Shown one piece after another: positions 27,550 to 39,831 of a DNA stretch of 64,000 bases (position 1 is the first letter of the stretch; each line of letters starts with the position of its first letter). Source of the DNA: Omphalotus guepiniiformis. Taxonomy: Eukaryota > Basidiomycota > Agaricomycetes > Agaricales > Omphalotaceae. Under the pieces are notes generated by a model. The model did not search any database and was not told the origin of the DNA. It saw only the letters and a program-made list of their open reading frames with translations. A program made the position numbers and the translations under genes. The DNA lies in NCBI GenBank assembly GCA_028554645.1, contig JAQOOI010000022.1, positions 1,178,001 to 1,242,000 of the forward strand, read 5' to 3'.

Positions 27550-28567
27550 ATGTCACCACCCCTATTCCTATCCTCCCTTCTCGAAAAATATCAATCCCAA
27601 AACTCGTCAGAATCACGTCCTCATGTCACTCTCACATTTGCTCAATCCCTCGACGCGAAAATTGCTGGAAAGGAAGGTAAACAGTTAATTCTGAGCGGTA
27701 AAGATAGTATGGTTATGACCCATTGGTCAGTAGTACAAATAATCGTTGACTTTCGGTGACTGGATTATAAGATCAGGATGCGAACGATGCACGACGCGAT
27801 CCTCGTTGGAATCGGAACAGCATTGAATGACGATCCTCAACTAAACAGTCAGTCTTGAAACTTGACTCGTTGCCCCACATCTCCATCTCATTCCTATCCC
27901 CAGCTCGTCATCTCCCGCCAAAAGCGCCAGATCCATCCAAGAACGGTCACAACAATCCTTACCACCTCCCCCGACCAATCGTGCTCGACACCCATCTCCG
28001 CCTCTTGCCAACCTGCAAGCTGCTAGGGAACTATCAAAAAGGAGTAGGTCGACGACCTTGGGTTCTCTGCGCTGAACCTTCAGGTGACGACGCTATCGCT
28101 GAATGGATCGCTCGTCGAACGGTGTTAGAGAAGGCAGGTGCAAGGATTATCCCGATCCCCCATGGTGCCTCCGAAGGTATGTGACGGCGATGCGGTCCAA
28201 ACCTCAATTCCTTGAGAACAGCAACGTTTAGGTCATCTCAATCTGCGTAACGTCCTTAAAGCACTACGCGATCTAGAGATACAGTCCATCATGGTCGAAG
28301 GTGGTGCTTCAGTCATCAAATCGTTCTTGTCTGAAGTCTCCGCCAACTCTGACAATATTATCGACACTATCATCGTTACCGTTGCACCCACATTCGTGGG
28401 CGATCAGGGTGTAAGTTACGGTGCAGGACTACAGAAAGTAAGTTCGCTTCCAGTCTTCACAAGTAGAACAAGCTCATGCTTGATTGTAGATTCCTGGATT
28501 TAAACATGCCGGCACTGAACTGTTCGGTATTGACTCTGTGGTAGTGCTAGTGCCGACAGCTACGTAG
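27550..28567 (+). CDS. RIB7: 2,5-diamino-6-ribosylamino-pyrimidinone 5'-phosphate reductase (riboflavin synthesis)
   Basis: NADPH-dependent reductase of the RibD C-terminal fold, the second step of fungal riboflavin synthesis after GTP cyclohydrolase II. The protein starts MSPPLFLSSLLEKYQSQ, then RPHVTLTFAQSLDAKIAG and MVMTHWMRTMHDAILVGIGTAL, where WM spans an intron. NDDPQLN, RPIVLDTHLRLL and, after another intron, SIMVEGGASVIKSFL and VAPTFVGDQGV follow, all family signatures. It ends GIDSVVVLVPTAT at 28567. Four or five introns of normal size are present. The nucleotide-binding and substrate motifs are complete, so the enzyme is expected to work. A tRNA gene on the other strand lies 73 bases downstream. 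Confidence 0.95.
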
Positions 28568-28640
28568 CACCTACTCTAAAAAATAACTCTTTTGTCTAGC
28601 CAATGAAAAGTAGACCACCTACGCCATCAACATTCCAATA

Positions 28641-28721
28641 TTCCAATGCGGGGAATCGAACCCCGGGCTGCTGTGCACGTCACATGAAAGACAGCAATGT
28701 TAGCCACTACACCACATTGGA
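28641..28721 (-). tRNA. tRNA-Glu (anticodon TTC) with a 9-nt intron
   Basis: On the minus strand the gene starts TCCAATGTGGTGTAGTGGCT and ends with a perfectly complementary acceptor arm (TCCAATG with CATTGGA, discriminator A). The D-loop GTGTAGTGGCTAAC is typical of tRNA-Glu. The anticodon stem GCTGT pairs with ACAGC; the loop is C-T-TTC-A, followed by TGTGACGTG and then C. That gives anticodon TTC and a 9-base intron after position 37, the canonical site. The T arm is CGGGG-TTCGATT-CCCCG. The B box is intact. No CCA is encoded, as expected for a nuclear gene. Confidence 0.95.
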
Positions 28722-29207
28722 TCCAGCATTTCCAGCTATTACATTCTTAGCTTACTATATACACTGTGCAGACAACAAATCCGCAATATTGACTTGATAT
28801 TTCCCGACGTTTAATGTTGCACACAGAGGCAGAAAAAATGATTGTGAATGAGACTAGGTAGTACATGGAAGAAAATGAAGATGATTCTATAAACTTTTAC
28901 TCTTAGAGTAACGCAAGTATCCACGGGGTGCGAAACGCGCAGAGGAAAACAGTGAACAAAAGAAAGAGAAAGCGAATACATAGAACAGACGTAACAAGAT
29001 ACCATACACCTAAAAGTACACCGGTTATCAAGATAACGAACAAGAAAGATGCGAATATATAATGCTGTGTATAGAGGTGAAAGAATGAGCAATTTCTGGA
29101 AAAGTGACGATGTCAGTATACATATTACGCTGGGTAAAATATTGTGAATGAATAAGATAGAGTAGATGCAGTGGCGCTATAGTAGGCCGAATGAGATGTC
29201 ATAAGAA
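28722..29207. other. Spacer between tRNA-Glu and RhoGEF gene
   Basis: 486 AT-rich bases upstream of the tRNA and downstream of the RhoGEF stop. Open frames here are short and show no domain. Nothing further seen. Confidence 0.35.
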
Positions 29208-31141
29208 TCATTTGTTCGGACTTGTCCTCGAAATCCAGAAAAACTCTGCGTTCCCCTGCGCCCGATCGCATTTCTGGGCTATCCGCGCAGCCACATCCGC
29301 CGCTTGCTCGAGAAGAGTTCGGGATGGCGAAGTATCTGTTGTATACTTTAAGAGGTCTAAAATAACGCTCAGCAAGACACAGATTTCAAGACGAACAGAA
29401 GACTTACCTCGGTACAACAACGCATATCTCGTCACTCTTTGCACTGGCAGAATCGCCAGTTCGCGCACAGAATGAATCTTCTTTCCCCCAGAGCCCAAAC
29501 TCGTCCTGCTGACATTCTGCCCCCTTTCCAACTCCAAAGCCGATCGTCCAGGCAGCGCAAATTCATAGCCATGTCCATCCGCGGACACCGAAGACAAATA
29601 ATCGCTTCTTGATGCCAAGCCCAACGAAGTCTCTGACCTTGGGATCACGCTTTTCCTTCCTAAACTCAAAAACGTCGAGCTCCTGTTCAACTCAGTAGCG
29701 TATCTTCTGTGCTCCATCGCTTCAGTCTCCATCACAGATATTGCCAGAGCAGCCGCATCGGAAGAGGAGGAAGAAGAAAGCAAAGGCGGATGAGGGGGCA
29801 TACTCGGCAAACGTACCGTCAGCGAACCCAGTGAAGGCATACTCTTCCTCCAGGTCGAAGCGATTGTGGAGCTCCTCTTCAGTGAGGAAGGTGGTGGTGA
29901 CGTAGTAGGGAAAGCGGCCGTTATGGGGGTTCTCAGACCGATTGGCAACATGGAGGACCGACGAAAAGTGAACGAGGAGGATGTGTGCAACTGGGAAGAG
30001 GAGGACGAGTTCGAAAACGAAGGTGGGGGTGGTGCCTGGGAAAATTTTGTCTTGCTCAACCTCCTTCTCCTTCTCTTGTCTGTGCTGTCGCCGACAAACC
30101 AGCCGCCAACGACGCCACACCATCCAACCATGACGCGTTCGAGTTCCTCCTCTCTTTCTACGATGACACGGGCAGCAGCCACGACCGTGGGCTCTTGTTC
30201 CCAGGCGTGTAGAAGAGCGGCGGAGAGAGTAATAAGGTCCACGAGATAAGTATGCATGAGAGGCGGAGGGGGATGCGATGGCCATGGAAGATTGATCCTG
30301 GGAGGGGTGGAACAAGGGGAAGATTGTAGGAGAGTGTTCAAAGACGCGAGATAGTTTCTTTCTGTGCGTAGCAAATCACGAGTAATCAAGAGGGCGTGAA
30401 CAGCAGACGACCAAGCTTTGTCTGCATTGTCGTCTTCATACTCGGTCTCAAACGTAGGACTGTCTTCCTCGCAGTAAACCTCCCCGGGGTCTGGGTCCAG
30501 CCAACCTGACTCCCAACCTCTGAGACCATACACTTCGCAGCCGGCAGAGTCTCTGCGAATGCGCTCTACTTGTTGCACAAAGACCTCGTCGGAGAGGTCC
30601 CGGCTGATCATAGCAGATGCGAGAGAGTAACGACGTCTGACGCGACTGTTTTCGCCGTGAAGATCGGGGTCAGTCATGGAACCTTCAGCCGAGGGATCGT
30701 AGGCTGCGATGAAGGGAGCATGGATTTCTGAGACTGAGCTGGGGATAGAAATGTGGGTTATGGGCGAGGGTATCGTGGGCAACGGTCTCTCTGAATCTGG
30801 GTCCAGTGTGAATTTTTTCTTTGGCGAGGGAGGTAAATCCTGTTCATATCGAATAAGAAAAGAAGAAGACTAGAAGAAGACTATATACACGCCTTATCTT
30901 TGCTACGTTTTAGAGTAAGACTGAAAATTCGTCTCTTTTGCATGGGTTCCTTGTCTGGAGGAGGAGGAGGAGGAAGAGGAAGGTCCTTGGAGATGGTGGG
31001 TAAGGTGGGATGAGTGAGGCTGAGAGTAGGCTCGAAGAATGAAGAGGGGGGATGAGAAGTCTTTCTTAGCTTCCTTGGGGAACATCGAGGACTTCTTTCT
31101 CGCAGCTTGGGCATCGTCGCCGACGTCGTCCATGCTGCCAT
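29208..31141 (-). CDS. Rho guanine nucleotide exchange factor (DH domain)
   Basis: Predicted activator of Rho/Cdc42 GTPases, about 600 residues. The N-terminal part is Pro/Ser-rich and basic. A DH domain begins at AWSSAVHALLITRDLLRTER (helix CR1) and NYLASLNTLL. It is interrupted by a large Ser-rich insert (RRRRLSKTKF ... SSSSSDAAALAIS), and resumes with VRELAILPVQRVTRYALLYR, the conserved CR3 helix, joined by an intron to DLLKYTTDTSPSR. No PH domain follows; the protein ends soon after DH, at SRTSPNK. The first intron (30,840-30,892) appears to start GC rather than GT: only that choice joins KRSKDK to DLPPSPKKKFTLDP in frame. The exact start (31,141 or 31,114) is uncertain. Confidence 0.75.
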
Positions 31142-31222
31142 CCTCAACGTCGCCGATGTAATTAATGATGTCACAAATAAAGAACATATACATTTCACAC
31201 ACGCTTATCTAATATACACATA

Positions 31223-34200
31223 TCAGTCCTCCTCAGAGGACTCGTACAGAACAACATACTCTTCTCCTTCTTCTCCTCGAGCTCTATTCATCATACTCTG
31301 GCGACTATCTTCCCACAGCTCTTCATCCGAGTCTGTATCACTCTCCTCTGGCATGCTCACCACCGACGTTGACGAAGGTACACTCACCGGCGAACTCGGT
31401 ACAGACAAATCAACCTTCGGTCCGTCTTGATCCGCAGAGTTGGGCATCACAATTAGAGACGAAGTCGACATGTACTCTTCAGAACCCGACAATCCTTCTG
31501 ACGCCTCCGACACTGTGATACTGATGCAAAGAAAGAAAAAATCAGTTCAGTTTCGTCTGCGATAACTTATGAACCTACTCAAGCCAGATGCTGTGTCCGA
31601 ACAATCTTCCTTCCCCATCCCTGAGTCTGTAATAACTCACATATCGTCCAGGCACATCAGGTGCTTTCAACTCCCCCGTCCACAAATCAACTTGTTCCAT
31701 CGATTCAACCGCACCCACCTTCACCGTCTTTCCACCATCCATACCTCTTGCCAACGAATCCCCACCTCTTGTCAACGCATCCCCACCAACAAACACCAGT
31801 TCAGTCGAGTCCGGCCAAGCACCGTCCCCGTCATTAAGCATGCTCCAGCTTTTCATGAATTCAGCTCCAGGTGGAAACACTTGTCCGTCAGGGACAGACC
31901 TGTCCGCAACAAACGCGGCGCTCAACCGTGCAGGTGTGGCGGGAGGGAGGGAGACTGCTGTTTGCGCAGGCAAAGGAGGTGGTGTTCGCTCTTCTTTGCT
32001 CGCAACAAGTGCGTCGTTTCCGTTCAAAATTGACGCAAGCGATGGGACAGATCGGTTTGAGTCTTCTACCTTGTCAGCCGAAGCAGGTCGATTCAAAAGT
32101 GGCTCTCCTTCTGCGATGAGAGGTGACTCTTCAACGGCTGCCACAACCGCTTGCGCAACAGACCAGTTCAAGTCACGAGAGAATAAAGGATCGTCCTCCA
32201 TCAAATGCCTGATTTCCTGAAAGTTCTCTGGCCAAAATCCAGTCGACATTGTCGTTGCATCAACAGGAGGAAGCACATGCGCGTCAGCGCTCGCCTCCTC
32301 ACTTCTCACAATAGTAGACTGAGAAGAAGGAAGTCTAACTGAAAACCCTTGCGCAGGAGGACTATACACCGGACGCCACTCTGGAGTCGACGGCCGAGGG
32401 CTTAGAGACCGCTCACGGCTTGCCAGTCCGGATCTTACCGTCACTGGATACGAGCTGGGCGAACGTGGAGGCGTATACCCACCAGGAATGGCAATAGGCG
32501 ATACAGCTCGATACATGTTCTTCCATAATGGCAGAATTCCTTGTTGGACCTCCTCTATCTTGACATTCGGAGAAACAGGCGAAGGTTCTTGGTCTGCTGT
32601 GCTGAGGATCGGAGACAGTGACCTCGGCATCCGAAGAGGCGGAAGCGTGAACGCTGGAGGAAGGCTACCTGGTATTCTCATTGGTGGAGAAGGCGGAAGA
32701 GCTGGCGCGACAGAAGACGCCGGAACAGGAGATGACGACCTCGTGTCGGCGCAGTCGAATGCGGTACAACGAGACTGGGACCGAGACGACTCCTCCGACT
32801 TGAAGTAGAACGGAGATGGAGGAGAAATCTCGGGAGAGGAAATCCGGGCTACTTGATACCCCTCACGGGCAGTAGGATTCCGCAGATACCCAGATTCATA
32901 CGAACTGGATCTTGATCGCGCAATCGCTGGTCTGAATGAACTGGACCTTGAACGCGTATACAAAGGTCCTGGACTCCTAAGAGGTCGACCTCTCGATTCA
33001 GTTTCTTCAGGAACTGGGGTCTGAGTCTGAACGCCTTGACCGACTCTGTAAACTGACGGTATCATGGCATTTGTGACCTTGAGCTTCAACATTGGGTGGT
33101 TGATAGGATGAACAGGAATAGGAAGAGATTCACAGCTCTCGCACAAGTCAAAGTCAGGGCATTCCGGATGCATACACTATCACAATATCGCATCAAGTTA
33201 AGGAGACCTCGCATACACAAACAACTCACCTTGTAGCGCACGCCGATGATTCCGCGAGAGCAAGAGTCGCAAGTCGCAAGATGATACGGAGCAAATGTGG
33301 AGGATTCACGACGAATGAAATCTTCAGGACGAGCTAATTTGACAAATCCATGGTGAGGGTGTTGCTCTTCCGTAATCCTAAATAGAGAATGAGCTACATC
33401 AACATAGTACTCTGAAACATGACATACATGAAACAAAATCCGCAGACATCATAGTCCGGACAACTCATGCATTTCTACGGTGAATATTTCAGTTATATTG
33501 ATCGTACATTGTGACGAGTGTGAAAATCAACTCACGTAACGGTCCCCACGAATTCGTGAGTCACACATATCACAAGTGGCATTGTGCAAGGCCTGCGCAG
33601 GTGATGCACTTCGAGCAGGAGGGGTTTCAAGAGATGTTTCTGAAGACCGCCTGTTGTTGGGTTGTACGGCTTCCCGTTCACCCTGCCCACTGAACACCGT
33701 GTGTACGACCACACGACCTGGCTCTGCAAGTTCAATGAACTCATGGAAGGGATTATGGCGCTCAGCAGATCCAGAAGAAATACACAGCGAGCACAAATCA
33801 TAGTCTGAAAAACATGAGCTGTAAGACAAGCGCTGTTCATACATGCATTTGACATCACTCACCCGGACAGTCGAGACACTTATGTCGAGTCCCTGCAATA
33901 GTAAAGTGACACACGTCGCAGGCAACCCCACGATGAATAACAGGGGACGGTACGGAATCCATTGGTGCCTGATTGACAACAGGTTCATCCGGCATTGAAA
34001 GTGGGTTTTCAGCAACGTTTGGAGCGACTGGTGGCATAGTGGGTACGGAAGGTAAGCACGAAAATCCCAGGCTGCTCAAGGAAGAGGAACCGCAAGTAGG
34101 ACCCATGGTGGGCGCAGCAGGCAATGGCACAGCAGGCAAAGGCGCAGCAGGCAAAGGCGCAGATGTCTCAGGGCAACGAGCGCACGTTTGTCGCTTCCAC

Positions 34201-35233
34201 ACGTGAGGACCAGTTCCTACGAAGCAGTCCATGGTGCTTGCGCTCTCGTGGCAAGTGACACACTGGAATAGGAGTTAACGACGAATCCAAGCTTGGCTCA
34301 AGAACAACATACCAACTTATTAGCACACTTCTCGCAGTCAAACCACGGGCCCTGCTTGATTGCCCCGCAGCGCCAGCAGAAATTGAACTGGCACAGTGGA
34401 GGAAATACTGGTGGGACAGGCGCTGGTGGGACAGGCGCTGGCGGCACGGAAGATAGAGTCGGCTGAGGCTCCATAGGCAAGGTCTCACCTTGAGTCTTGG
34501 TGGTTCCGAGGGAAGTGATGATGCGATCCAGGTCAGCTTTGAAGTCAGTAATCAATGACTGCAGGTCTGTCTTGGTCTGAGCAACGGCGCAGCACGACAC
34601 GAGCTTCGGCGTGACATTACGGGGTCCCGGCGACTGCGGGAATAATGATGTCTTCCCATGATCATGTCCAGCAACAGATGAGTCAACATCCATCGAATCT
34701 TGGGACTGGAAGCACGGAGGAGAGGTAGAGAAAATGATGGGAGGAGGAGGGATATGCGAGAATGGAATGGATCCAAAAGGCACAATGGGTGGAGGAAAGG
34801 GGAAAGCGTACGGTGGCGCAGGGGGCGCTTGAGGATTTGACACCTTAAGCTGCGGTAGGCTCCTGGCTCCAGAGAGACTGGGTTGCTTGTGGGGAGTCTC
34901 ATCGAAGACGGAGAACCTCAAAAGAGGGTTGCTCCACGGCTTGCCTAAGAAGGGTGCGACGCACGATGCATATTCTTCTGCAGTGTGCACCTCTCTGGAG
35001 ACGAGTACACGAGACTTGGAAGAGTCGGGAGAAAAGAGAAGCTTGGAAAGAAAGAAATTATGGCTAATGGGAAAGACACGGTAGAGCTAAAGACAATAGA
35101 TAAGCGCTAATTTGAAGGAAATGAAAAGGAGACGTACTTGACGATAAAGCTGGTCAAAAGAAGGAAAAGAATTACATTCAGGAAAAGTAAACTTGCGAGT
35201 CTCCCCGCGGTAGGTAGCTTTGACGGTGAACAT
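31223..35233 (-). CDS. NBR1: Nbr1-type selective autophagy receptor (PB1, four ZZ fingers, FW domain, candidate LIR)
   Basis: Predicted cargo receptor of about 1100 residues. The start MFTVKATYRGETRKFTFPEC is a PB1 domain, reading on to QLYRVFPI and VLVSREVHTAEEYASCV. A long Pro-rich linker precedes four ZZ-type zinc fingers: FCWRCGAIKQGPWFDCEKC; ACDVCHFTIAGTRHKCLDC; TCDMCDSRIRGDRY with KCMSCPDYDVCGFC; and TCDSCSRGIIGVRYKC with PECPDFDLCESC. A long disordered region then leads to an FW (NBR1) domain: LPDGQVFPPGAEFMKSWSML, GDGAWPDSTELVFVGGD, GELKAPDVPGRYVSYYRL. Near the C-terminus, GEEGEEYVVLYES has the acidic-aromatic-x-x-aliphatic pattern of an Atg8-binding motif. Many short introns are present. 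In fission yeast and Aspergillus, Nbr1 delivers enzymes and organelles to the vacuole. Confidence 0.88.
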
Positions 35234-35782
35234 TGAAAGTATACGCGGCCAGTAGTTAGTAGGTACTGGTCAAAGACTAAGGCGCAGCCGCACCAGTGAC
35301 TCTAATATACCCCATATCACGTAATACGTTCCATAAGCGGCCAGACAGGGGTCATTTCTCTCCCAAGAGCTGTATCATGAACAAGAATATATGTTGTAAC
35401 AGCTAACATGAGCGCTATCATCAATTATTCAATCTTATATGGTCAAGACATCCTGTTTAATGTGGGGACGAGAAAGCCTAAGTCTGTCAGACCGCCCACT
35501 CACCGCGTTGCCAATGGGCAACACCATTCATTCTCGGCACTGCTGAGGCTGAAGCGCTGAAGCGCTGACTCCCTGGTATGGCCCGAGCTCCATTTGCATA
35601 CATATGTTGCCATGGACTTTACTGCATACTATGTCTCAACGACAAGATTGCGACGAATATGTACTATTTCTTCTACTCATCGCAATAATTCGGAAGTAAC
35701 CGCTGAGCAAGTGACGCCCGGAGCCTGGAGGCGATGAACTCATTTACAGTCACAGTGCTTCACAGTGATTGCAAACTACAGT
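35234..35782. promoter_or_regulatory. Divergent intergenic region between NBR1 and aminodeoxychorismate lyase genes
   Basis: 549 bases between two divergent starts, so both promoters are here. Near 35,555 there is a small direct repeat (CTGAAGCGCTGAAGCGCTGA). No other element or gene is apparent. Confidence 0.45.
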
Positions 35783-36587
35783 ATGTACTTACTTCTGTCC
35801 TCTACAAGATATGACACCTCTTTGAACACATTTGAATGGAACAATGATCACGAAGGCCCTTCGCCTTTCTTCTTACTTTCCTATCATCTTGAACGCCTCT
35901 CCAATGCTGCAGAGCAACATGGCTGGAAGGAGTCCAAAGCTTCCCTTTCTTACGAACCCCTGAAGCAGAAATGTCTGCACGCAGTCAAAAGCTATGAATC
36001 ACCGGAAAAGTTTGCTGCTTTCAAGGTATCTTTTCTTTCATAACCTAACGGCCATTCTTAACTTTCTCTCTCAGATCCGTATCACACTCTCTGAATCTGG
36101 CGATCTAAATGTATCGGCCTCACCTGTTGTTCCATTTCATTCTGATCCCTTTTCCATCTCTTCAATCAACCCGACATCTAACACAGATCTCAAAGAGCCG
36201 ATAATGACTGTATACATCGATACTCAACCCACCCCATCTTCCGTCTTCACCAACACTAAAACAACTGAACGATCGATGTACGACGCCGCTCGCTCGCGTG
36301 CAAAAATCGATTCGCCGACATCCGAAGTTATTCTGTACAACACCGACTCTCTTGTTACAGAAGCGACAATCTTCAACGTAGCCTTTTTCCGTTCGTCGCA
36401 TTGGGTCACTCCGAGCTCCTCGACGGGCTGTCTACCTGGTGTCATCCGGCGGTGGCTCCTGGAGAGAGGACGAGTACAAGAAGATCATGAGAAGCAGTTG
36501 ACGAAAGCTTCTATACAGGAAGGCGAATGGGTGTTACTGTTCAATGGGGTACAAGGATGTCGATTGGGGAAAATAAGTTTTAGATGA
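35783..36587 (+). CDS. ABZ2: 4-amino-4-deoxychorismate lyase (class IV aminotransferase fold, folate/PABA pathway)
   Basis: PLP enzyme that makes p-aminobenzoate from aminodeoxychorismate. The start MYLLLSSTRYDTSL matches the family opening (usually LLTSTRYDP); the open frame begins earlier at a GTG, but the ATG at 35,783 is the natural start. FFLLSYHLERLSNAAEQHGW, then after one intron IRITLSESGDLNV, MYDAARSRAKI, SEVILYNTDSLVTEATIFNV (with the conserved Glu), and GCLPGVIRRWLLERGRVQED follow. The end is VLLFNGVQGCRLGKISFR. Length is about 250 residues with a single intron, as in other fungi. Branched-chain or D-amino acid aminotransferases of the same fold are the main alternative, but the arrangement favours Abz2. 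Confidence 0.85.
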
Positions 36588-36613
36588 GGTAGTGGTGAAA
36601 ATCTGTGTAGCTG

Positions 36614-39600
36614 TCATTGATCAATGTCCATCCCATCCTCTCCATCAAACATCCCGTCGTCCATCTCCCCGAGAATGTAGTCCACCATATAACTCTCCTG
36701 CAAAAGTTTGTCGATCCTCGTAAGATGCCTCTCTGTATACGGAATAAGCCCTTCAAGCAATTCCTTCAAGTCAGTTCCGGCTTTCAAGTTTGAGGTCTCG
36801 GATACGACCCCACTCTGGAACGCAACCTCCCCAGCTTCATGTGAAAATGCTTTCATCACGTCGTCCGCTGACCTGAGCTTTAGAATAGCAAAGAGAACAG
36901 TTTGAGCTACAGGGCTTGTCTTAGCGTTCGCGTTCCAGTCCCGAGCATATCGAAGGAGCCGTGTGAGATCGGATCCAGAGAGGGTCCGTAGGACTTCATC
37001 CACCGCGGTGTCTCCCGAAATCGAAGGTGATGTGAGGTCTTTTGAGCTGACGTTCTTGAACAGCGAGAGGAGACGTCCGGGTTGTTCCATTGCTAGTGCG
37101 AGCTGAATCGCTCGTCGATAATCATTGAGGGATACGTAGTTCAGGAAATCTTGTTCCCTAAAACAACGTTCAATTACCGCAGCATTTCTGAGCAGCAAGA
37201 GCACTTACTGTAGCACCATCTGCTCTCTTTTAGTTTCTCGCTCCTGTTCCTGTTCTTCGGTACAGTCCTCCCAAAAGGTGACAATCGAATCGGCTGCTCC
37301 AGAGACAATTGTCCGCTCATCTGCGCTGATGGCGAGGGCCCAAACCTGCAGTACATGTCAGCCGGCGAAGCAGAGTATGTTCAAATGGCATTACCTTGTC
37401 TTCGTGATTATCCATGGTAAACGTACACTCCTCTTCCCGGACATTCCACAGCTTCAACAGGCCATCTGACGCAGAGCTTACCATCTGCATACCAGCATTC
37501 AAAAAGTCAACTCTGAGTACGGAATTGGTATGCCCTTCAAAAGTCTTGACACAGGTAAAGTCATCGAGGTTCCACAACTTCACTGTTTTGTCTCCACTGC
37601 CAGTTGCCAGGACTCGTTCCTCCCGACCGAAGCGCACTGTCCAGACACCCCTTTTATGGCCTTTGCAAACACCCAACAATCTTAACGATCCTGACACCCC
37701 CTTGCTTCCTCCGCTGTAAACGATCTCGTATACTTTTGCAGTCCGATCCTGGGAACCGGACACTAACAAGCGGTCATTGGGAGCGACATCCAAAGAATTG
37801 ATATCCTTGTCATGTGCTTTCATAGTTATAAGACTTTTGCAGCGTATAGGATCACTGATTTTTGATGACGAGAAAGGGACCTCGGATAAGTCCCACATTT
37901 TGATAGTGCGGTCCTGACTTCCTGTGAACATGAAAGCAGGAAAATCGTGGTCACCACCATCCACGACAGTTTGACGAGACATTGTGACTGCTCCAACGCT
38001 CTCGCCATGACCTTCACAAACAGCTATGCAGGAATAGCCCCAATCTGAGCTATTCTGACCTGCACGACTAGGTGAAGGTGCCCAAATTCTGGCTGTACGG
38101 TCTTTACTCCCACTAGCCAATACTCGGCCTTTTGCCCCCTGATCTAACGATAGGATAATATCTGTATGCCCTTCAAGCAAACGCGCATCCAGGTTCTCTC
38201 TCGAATAGATTCGAATAAGTGACGAATTTGTTGCCAGAGCTAAGTGGGTATCGCGTTGTCCTTCCGACGAGGACGTGAGTTCGGGCGAGAGAAAAGTGAT
38301 ATCAACAATCTCGTCATTAAAACCGATCAATTGTCGAGAAAGTGACCGGGTCGATAGCGAGTGAAAAAGAATGTTTTGATCAGCATGTACTGAAACGATA
38401 GTAGAAATCGAGGGGATATAACTATATAATATATTCAGTTACTGCCTGGTGTTAATGGTAGAATTTCACTCACACTCCATGCACGATCTGCCGCTGTTCT
38501 TCAGTGTCGTCCGAAACTTTTGACTGCTCCTGGCCTAGGGTAAATAGAACAGTTCCCTCTCTTGCATCCCACACCTTGATGACTCCAGATTCTCCCCCAG
38601 TAAAAAACCGAAGACTGTCAGCGCCAGATGCCGACGATGTAGATTCTTCATCTGGGCGAAGCAGGCCCACAGCTTCTACACGTTCAAGTACAGGTACCGT
38701 TTTCGCAAGCTTTGGACTGACAACTTTGTCTTTCCCCTTTTTGCTCGCATCCAGTGAGGGGCGCGCCTGCAAGATCGGTGAGAGGTCCCAAACCAAAACA
38801 ACCGAGTCTCTCCCTCCACTAATTAGCCATCTGCCGTCGAGCGAAACATCGAAACCTCGAGGAACAGACACGTGTCCTTCGAGTACAGCTATTGGTTTTC
38901 CAGAACCTTTTCCCTGATTGAGAAGTTCAAAAATACGAATTTTGGTGTCCACCGATGCAGTAATAAGCTGCATTGACTGTTGCCGACCGACCGACGAAGG
39001 GTCTTGAGGATAATTGAACTTCAATGCGCTAACAACACCACCATGACCTTTGAAGACATGGGTGACAAATCCGCGAACGATGTTCCACACTTTTACGATG
39101 CCATCTGCGGAACCAGAAGCGACATAAGTGGAGGTTGGATCCACTTCACAGACGTGTACTGGTGCATCATGGGCACGAGCGATAACCCGAACGGGAGCGA
39201 TAGTTGCTGACGGCGCAGTGAACGCTTTGGGGATTTCGAAAACCCGGAGAGACGGGGAAGATGTAAACACAAGCAGATGCGTCGATGAAGGAGTAATGCA
39301 GAGAGAAGTTATGCTTTGTGTGTCCTGTTAAAAGTAAGATACGAAAACGACGGACAATTGAGAATCGTACCCCAGCAAATCGACATAATTCAATGCCAGT
39401 GTTGACTTCGGTGAGTAAAATCTCTTCTCCTACACATGTCACTATTTTCTGCCCATCCGGAGTGACTGCGACAGGACCAGAGGTGTATAAAGGCGCGATC
39501 GTACGCGCATTTTTGAAGCTATTCGAGTCTCATCAGCCATATTCTGATTATATGCATGCACAGAGGTTACATACGCGGTTTTTAACTTGGGTCGGTTGGA

Positions 39601-39733
39601 CATCGTCAACAAGTTTTTCTCCCAAAAATTTCAGTGGTTTGTTCTTGTTAGCCGTAAATTCTCCGGTTATTTGATTATCACCGGGAGTCCGGTCCTCAGT
39701 TCCATTTCTTCGAGCTTCGAGATTCAAAGTCAT
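36614..39733 (-). CDS. UTP13: U3 snoRNP-associated WD40 protein Utp13 (SSU processome)
   Basis: Component of the UtpB complex in 18S rRNA maturation, about 900 residues. The start is MTLNLEARRNGTEDRTP. WD40 blades are visible along the chain, for example DGIVKVWNIV, DSVVLVWDLSP, SGVIKVWDAREG, DRTARIWAPSPS, DRTIKMWDLSE, DRTAKVYEIV, DKTVKLWNLDD and DGLLKLWNVREE, enough for two propellers. The C-terminal Utp13 helical domain follows after introns: FLNYVSLNDYRRAIQLALAM, DVMKAFSH and IPYTERHLTRIDKLLQESYM, ending GEDGMDIDQ. Length and domain order match yeast Utp13/human TBL3. The gene is expected to be essential and nucleolar. Confidence 0.93.
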
Positions 39734-39831
39734 TAGAAGTGTCTATGTATTGTAAGCAATCGTATAAAATATATGAACTACACTTGCTAATGAAATTCAT
39801 TGACATCAAATAAGCAATAAACATACACCGT

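Noticed and set aside
29866..30249. 127-codon plus-strand open frame within the RhoGEF gene
   Set aside because: Antisense shadow of the Ser-rich insert of the RhoGEF; no independent support.
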